From: Deltaproteobacteria bacterium
GTDB taxonomy: Bacteria; Desulfobacterota_B; Binatia; UBA9968
DNA: 5,769 nt
Direction of reading: 5' to 3'
Assembly (NCBI GenBank): GCA_005879255.1
Contig: VBKY01000542.1
Coordinates: 1 to 5,769 of the forward strand
Of the stretch, positions 5,026-5,769 are shown one piece after another; the stretch's first letter is position 1; every line of letters begins with the position of its first letter. The notes beneath the pieces were generated by a model, which did no database searches, had not been told where the DNA came from, and was given only the letters and a program-made list of their open reading frames with translations. The translations under genes were made by a program, and so were the position numbers.

Positions 5026-5769
5026 ATGAAACAAGAAACGTTACCAAGACCTTGGACCGCCGCCGATACAGCGAACTCGTATTTCTCACGATTCCTCGGT
5101 GCCTGCCAGGTTATCGCCCGCAATCGGTTGGCGTTGCTCGGCGTCGTGATCGTTGGGACCTGGCTCTTAACGGCTTTGCTCGCTCCCTATATCGCCACTC
5201 ATGATGCGTACGAGATCAACATCGCCAATCGCCTCAAGGGGCCAAGCGCCGACCATTGGTTAGGGACGGACTCTCTCGGCCGAGACACATTTAGCCGCCT
5301 CGTGTTTGGCGCGCGCACGGCATTTCAGGTGGCCATCGGCGCAGTCTTTTTGGGGGCTGTCTTCGGCATTCCGATCGGAGCCATCGCCGGGTTCACCGGT
5401 CGTTGGGTCGATGCCATATTGATGCGCTTCATGGACGCAATCATCGCATTTCCCGGTAGGCTTTTGGCAATCGCTCTGGTGGCCTCACTTGGAGGGGGGC
5501 TTTTTTCCCTTTACATCGCACTTGGCGTCAACTCGATTCCGTCCTACGCGCGGATCGTTCGAGGCGTCGTGTTATCGCAAAAAGAAAAAGAATACGTCGA
5601 GGCGGCGCGCATGACCGGCGAGTCCAGTTTGACGATCCTTTTTTTCCAAGTGCTGCCGAATTGCTTGTCGCCGCTCCTGGTTCGTCTCAGCCTTGATTTC
5701 GGCCATGCGATTCTCGCCGAGTCTTCCCTAAGTTTCCTAGGGCTCGGGCTGCCTCCGCCCACTGCGAGT
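5026..5769 (+). CDS. DppC-like ABC transporter permease, cut off by the window end
   Basis: The frame opens at ATG 5026 and stays open to the last base (248 codons), giving the N-terminal and central parts of the second permease of a dipeptide/oligopeptide-type importer. It shows an N-terminal cytoplasmic segment, a first helix at about 34-54 (LALLGVVIVGTWLLTALLAP), and the family hallmark HWLGTDSLGRDTFSRLVFG (77-95). Helices follow at about 100-123 and 145-170. The EAA loop is EYVEAARMTG (189-198), continuing ESSLTILFFQVLPN, and it is the contact site for the DppD/DppF-type ATPase. The visible end, AESSLSFLGLGLPPPTAS, is the usual stretch before a final WG and the last helix, so about 30-45 residues should be missing. 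It starts 11 bp after the DppB-like stop, and GAGAG (5014-5018) is a weak ribosome binding site, so translation is probably coupled to the upstream gene. ATPase genes are expected beyond the window. Confidence 0.93.
   Translation, partial: MKQETLPRPWTAADTANSYFSRFLGACQVIARNRLALLGVVIVGTWLLTALLAPYIATHDAYEINIANRLKGPSADHWLGTDSLGRDTFSRLVFGARTAFQVAIGAVFLGAVFGIPIGAIAGFTGRWVDAILMRFMDAIIAFPGRLLAIALVASLGGGLFSLYIALGVNSIPSYARIVRGVVLSQKEKEYVEAARMTGESSLTILFFQVLPNCLSPLLVRLSLDFGHAILAESSLSFLGLGLPPPTAS

Overview
The window reads as a bacterial chromosome segment from a Gram-negative-type organism. The genes carry good Shine-Dalgarno sequences, one protein has a classical Sec signal peptide, and base composition is moderately GC-rich. 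All genes lie on the + strand. Pairing ABC-transport genes with cupin and NMT1-like genes, and having short hairpin repeats between genes, suggests a proteobacterial or Desulfobacterota/Tectomicrobia-like environmental lineage. That placement is a low-confidence impression, because no rRNA or marker gene is present.

Region 1 (about 30-2113) is a tight two-gene unit. The first gene encodes a two-domain cupin (bicupin) with a complete metal-binding motif in its N-terminal cupin and an altered one in its C-terminal cupin. It resembles gentisate dioxygenase-type bicupins in architecture only. After 21 bp and a strong ribosome binding site comes a 312-residue protein with the NMT1/THI5 periplasmic-binding-protein fold. 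It has no signal peptide and a histidine-rich segment where the family normally has a glycine/serine ligand-binding loop.

Region 2 (2305-5769, continuing past the edge) is a dipeptide/oligopeptide-type ABC importer locus: a family 5 substrate-binding protein, a DppB-like permease and the first 248 codons of a DppC-like permease. ATPase genes would be expected downstream, outside the window. The binding-protein gene is broken near 3390-3410. The reading frame changes by -1 and roughly nine residues of the family alignment seem to be missing, so the C-terminal lobe is left in another frame without its own start signals. Either the gene is a pseudogene in this strain or the assembly has a local error.

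The 191-bp gap at 2114-2304 holds a possible sigma-70 promoter and a good ribosome binding site for the binding-protein gene. The 221-bp gap at 3828-4048 is repeat-dense. It holds four GTTCAA direct repeats, two back-to-back 6-bp hairpins that form a 15-bp tandem duplication, and a separate 11-bp GC-rich REP-like hairpin. A 9-bp inverted repeat sits near both ends of this gap. No CRISPR array, tRNA, rRNA or transposase was seen. The window looks mostly ordinary; the points most worth checking are the signal-less NMT1-like protein with its bicupin partner, the broken binding protein, and the composite repeat block.
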